In this document: piece by piece, positions 4,827 to 5,035 of the stretch
How the letters are laid out: each line of letters begins with the position of its first letter
Position numbering within the stretch: position 1 is the first letter of the stretch
Assembly (NCBI GenBank): GCA_021159445.1
Contig: JAGGRV010000260.1
Coordinates: forward strand, 1 to 5,035
Length of the DNA: 5,035 nt
Origin: Deltaproteobacteria bacterium
Lineage (GTDB): Bacteria; Desulfobacterota; Dissulfuribacteria; Dissulfuribacterales; UBA3076
Direction of reading: 5' to 3'
Position numbers and translations under genes: made by a program
The notes under the pieces: generated by a model
The model's database searches: none
The model's input: only the letters and a program-made list of their open reading frames with translations
Told to the model about the DNA's origin: nothing

Positions 4827-4877
4827 CCTCCGACTTCTGACCTCTGTCTTTCCGTCCTCTGACTTCTGTCTCCTGCC
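4827..4877. repeat. Heptameric pyrimidine-rich repeat array, upstream of abiEi
   Basis: About seven tandem 7-8 bp units (CCTCCGA, CTTCTGA, CCTCTGT, CCTCTGA, CTTCTGT) form an array of the same family and orientation as 3331-3419, with which it shares the identical 18-mer at 4834-4851. It lies in the 317-bp gene-free stretch 4686-5002, which otherwise holds the abiE promoter and the repeat at 4921-4973. Confidence 0.75.
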
Positions 4878-4920
4878 CTATCCTCGTCCACCTGCGCAAA
4901 TCTGCGGCCAAAATAATTCT

Positions 4921-4973
4921 TCGCTCTGCTTAGTCCTTACTTCATACTGTTTTTTTATCTGCGTAAATCTGCG
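4921..4973. repeat. Direct repeat R3, copy 2, ending 'atctgcgtaaatctgcg'
   Basis: This is the partner of 2245-2296 (about 48 of 53 positions). A further half-copy of the motif, CTGCGCAAATCTGCGG, lies just upstream at 4892-4907. The copy precedes GCTTTGAGCT and the stop codon of the right-edge glycosyltransferase-like frame, exactly as in copy 1. Confidence 0.75.
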
Positions 4974-5002
4974 AATCGCTTTGAGCTTTCACCTTTGAGC
5001 TT

Positions 5003-5035
5003 TCAACCCAACACTTCCCCATACAACTCAGCATA
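5003..5035 (-). CDS. Last codons of a probable glycosyltransferase (partial, runs off the right edge)
   Basis: On the minus strand the window opens in a frame reading YAELYGEVLG followed by TGA at 5003-5005. Ten residues alone would not support a call, but they match the glycosyltransferase-like end at 2342 in 7 of 10 positions and in 23 of 33 bases. The same direct repeat also lies downstream of both stops. The pattern 'YxExYxEVL' is usual at the end of group 1 glycosyltransferases. If real, this gene lies immediately upstream of the toxin-antitoxin block and, with the family 2 start at the left edge, frames the window within a glycan biosynthesis cluster. Confidence 0.45.
   Translation of the reverse strand, partial: YAELYGEVLG

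Noticed and set aside
4663..4998. Plus-strand open frame of about 111 codons upstream of abiEi
   Set aside because: It runs through the abiE promoter, the heptamer array and the 4921-4973 repeat; its protein is low-complexity Ser/Pro/Leu/Phe sequence produced by the repeats, and no ribosome binding site or family pattern is visible.
1..5035. tRNA, rRNA or riboswitch
   Set aside because: I found no cloverleaf-like set of stems, GGTTCRA T-loop context or rRNA-like conserved sequence in any gap between genes.

Overview
This is an accessory region of a bacterial chromosome with every recognisable gene on the minus strand. Read in the direction of transcription (from position 5035 down to 1) it holds the last codons of a probable glycosyltransferase, a repeat-rich spacer, an abiEi-abiEii toxin-antitoxin operon, a truncated four-helix-bundle (S23-type) gene, a decayed Schlafen/AlbA_2-domain gene whose 3' end is joined to a glycosyltransferase C-terminus, another repeat-rich spacer, a hipB-hipA toxin-antitoxin operon, a decayed REP-associated (Y1/HUH) transposase, and the first codons of a probable family 2 glycosyltransferase. 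The two edge fragments suggest that the window is cargo lodged inside a polysaccharide or glycan biosynthesis cluster.

The combination of degenerate intergenic repeats (heptameric purine/pyrimidine units, 'cacgcaaagacgc', 'acaggattta', 'atctgcgtaaatctgcg'), a REP-type transposase of the MPRQARLD...IIRGIEKR type, S23-type genes and many toxin-antitoxin modules is what I associate with large, repeat-laden genomes such as sulfate-reducing Desulfobacterota. This taxonomic guess is weak and rests on general familiarity.

Both toxin-antitoxin operons look intact and have clear self-regulation architecture. Each has a perfect TTGACA -35 box with a 17-bp spacer. In abiE, dyads cover the -10 region and the spacer. 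In hipBA, two near-identical TA-rich 20-mers lie exactly 31 bp apart, one over the -10 box and one just before the hipB start. In both operons the antitoxin gene comes first and overlaps, or nearly abuts, the toxin gene.

The genes between the operons are broken. The AlbA_2 gene has a premature amber codon, a one-base deletion and a foreign 3' end. The S23 gene ends about halfway. The transposase has lost its HUH motif. The window also shows nested direct repeats: one family brackets hipBA, another brackets abiE, and a third (about 53 bp, about 90% identical) brackets the block of abiE, S23 and AlbA_2 and sits beside glycosyltransferase C-terminal codons at both ends. This suggests modular gain and loss of toxin-antitoxin units by recombination between intergenic repeats. 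I do not see a convincing new biochemical system. The most novel aspect is this repeat-bracketed modular organisation and the chimeric gene end.
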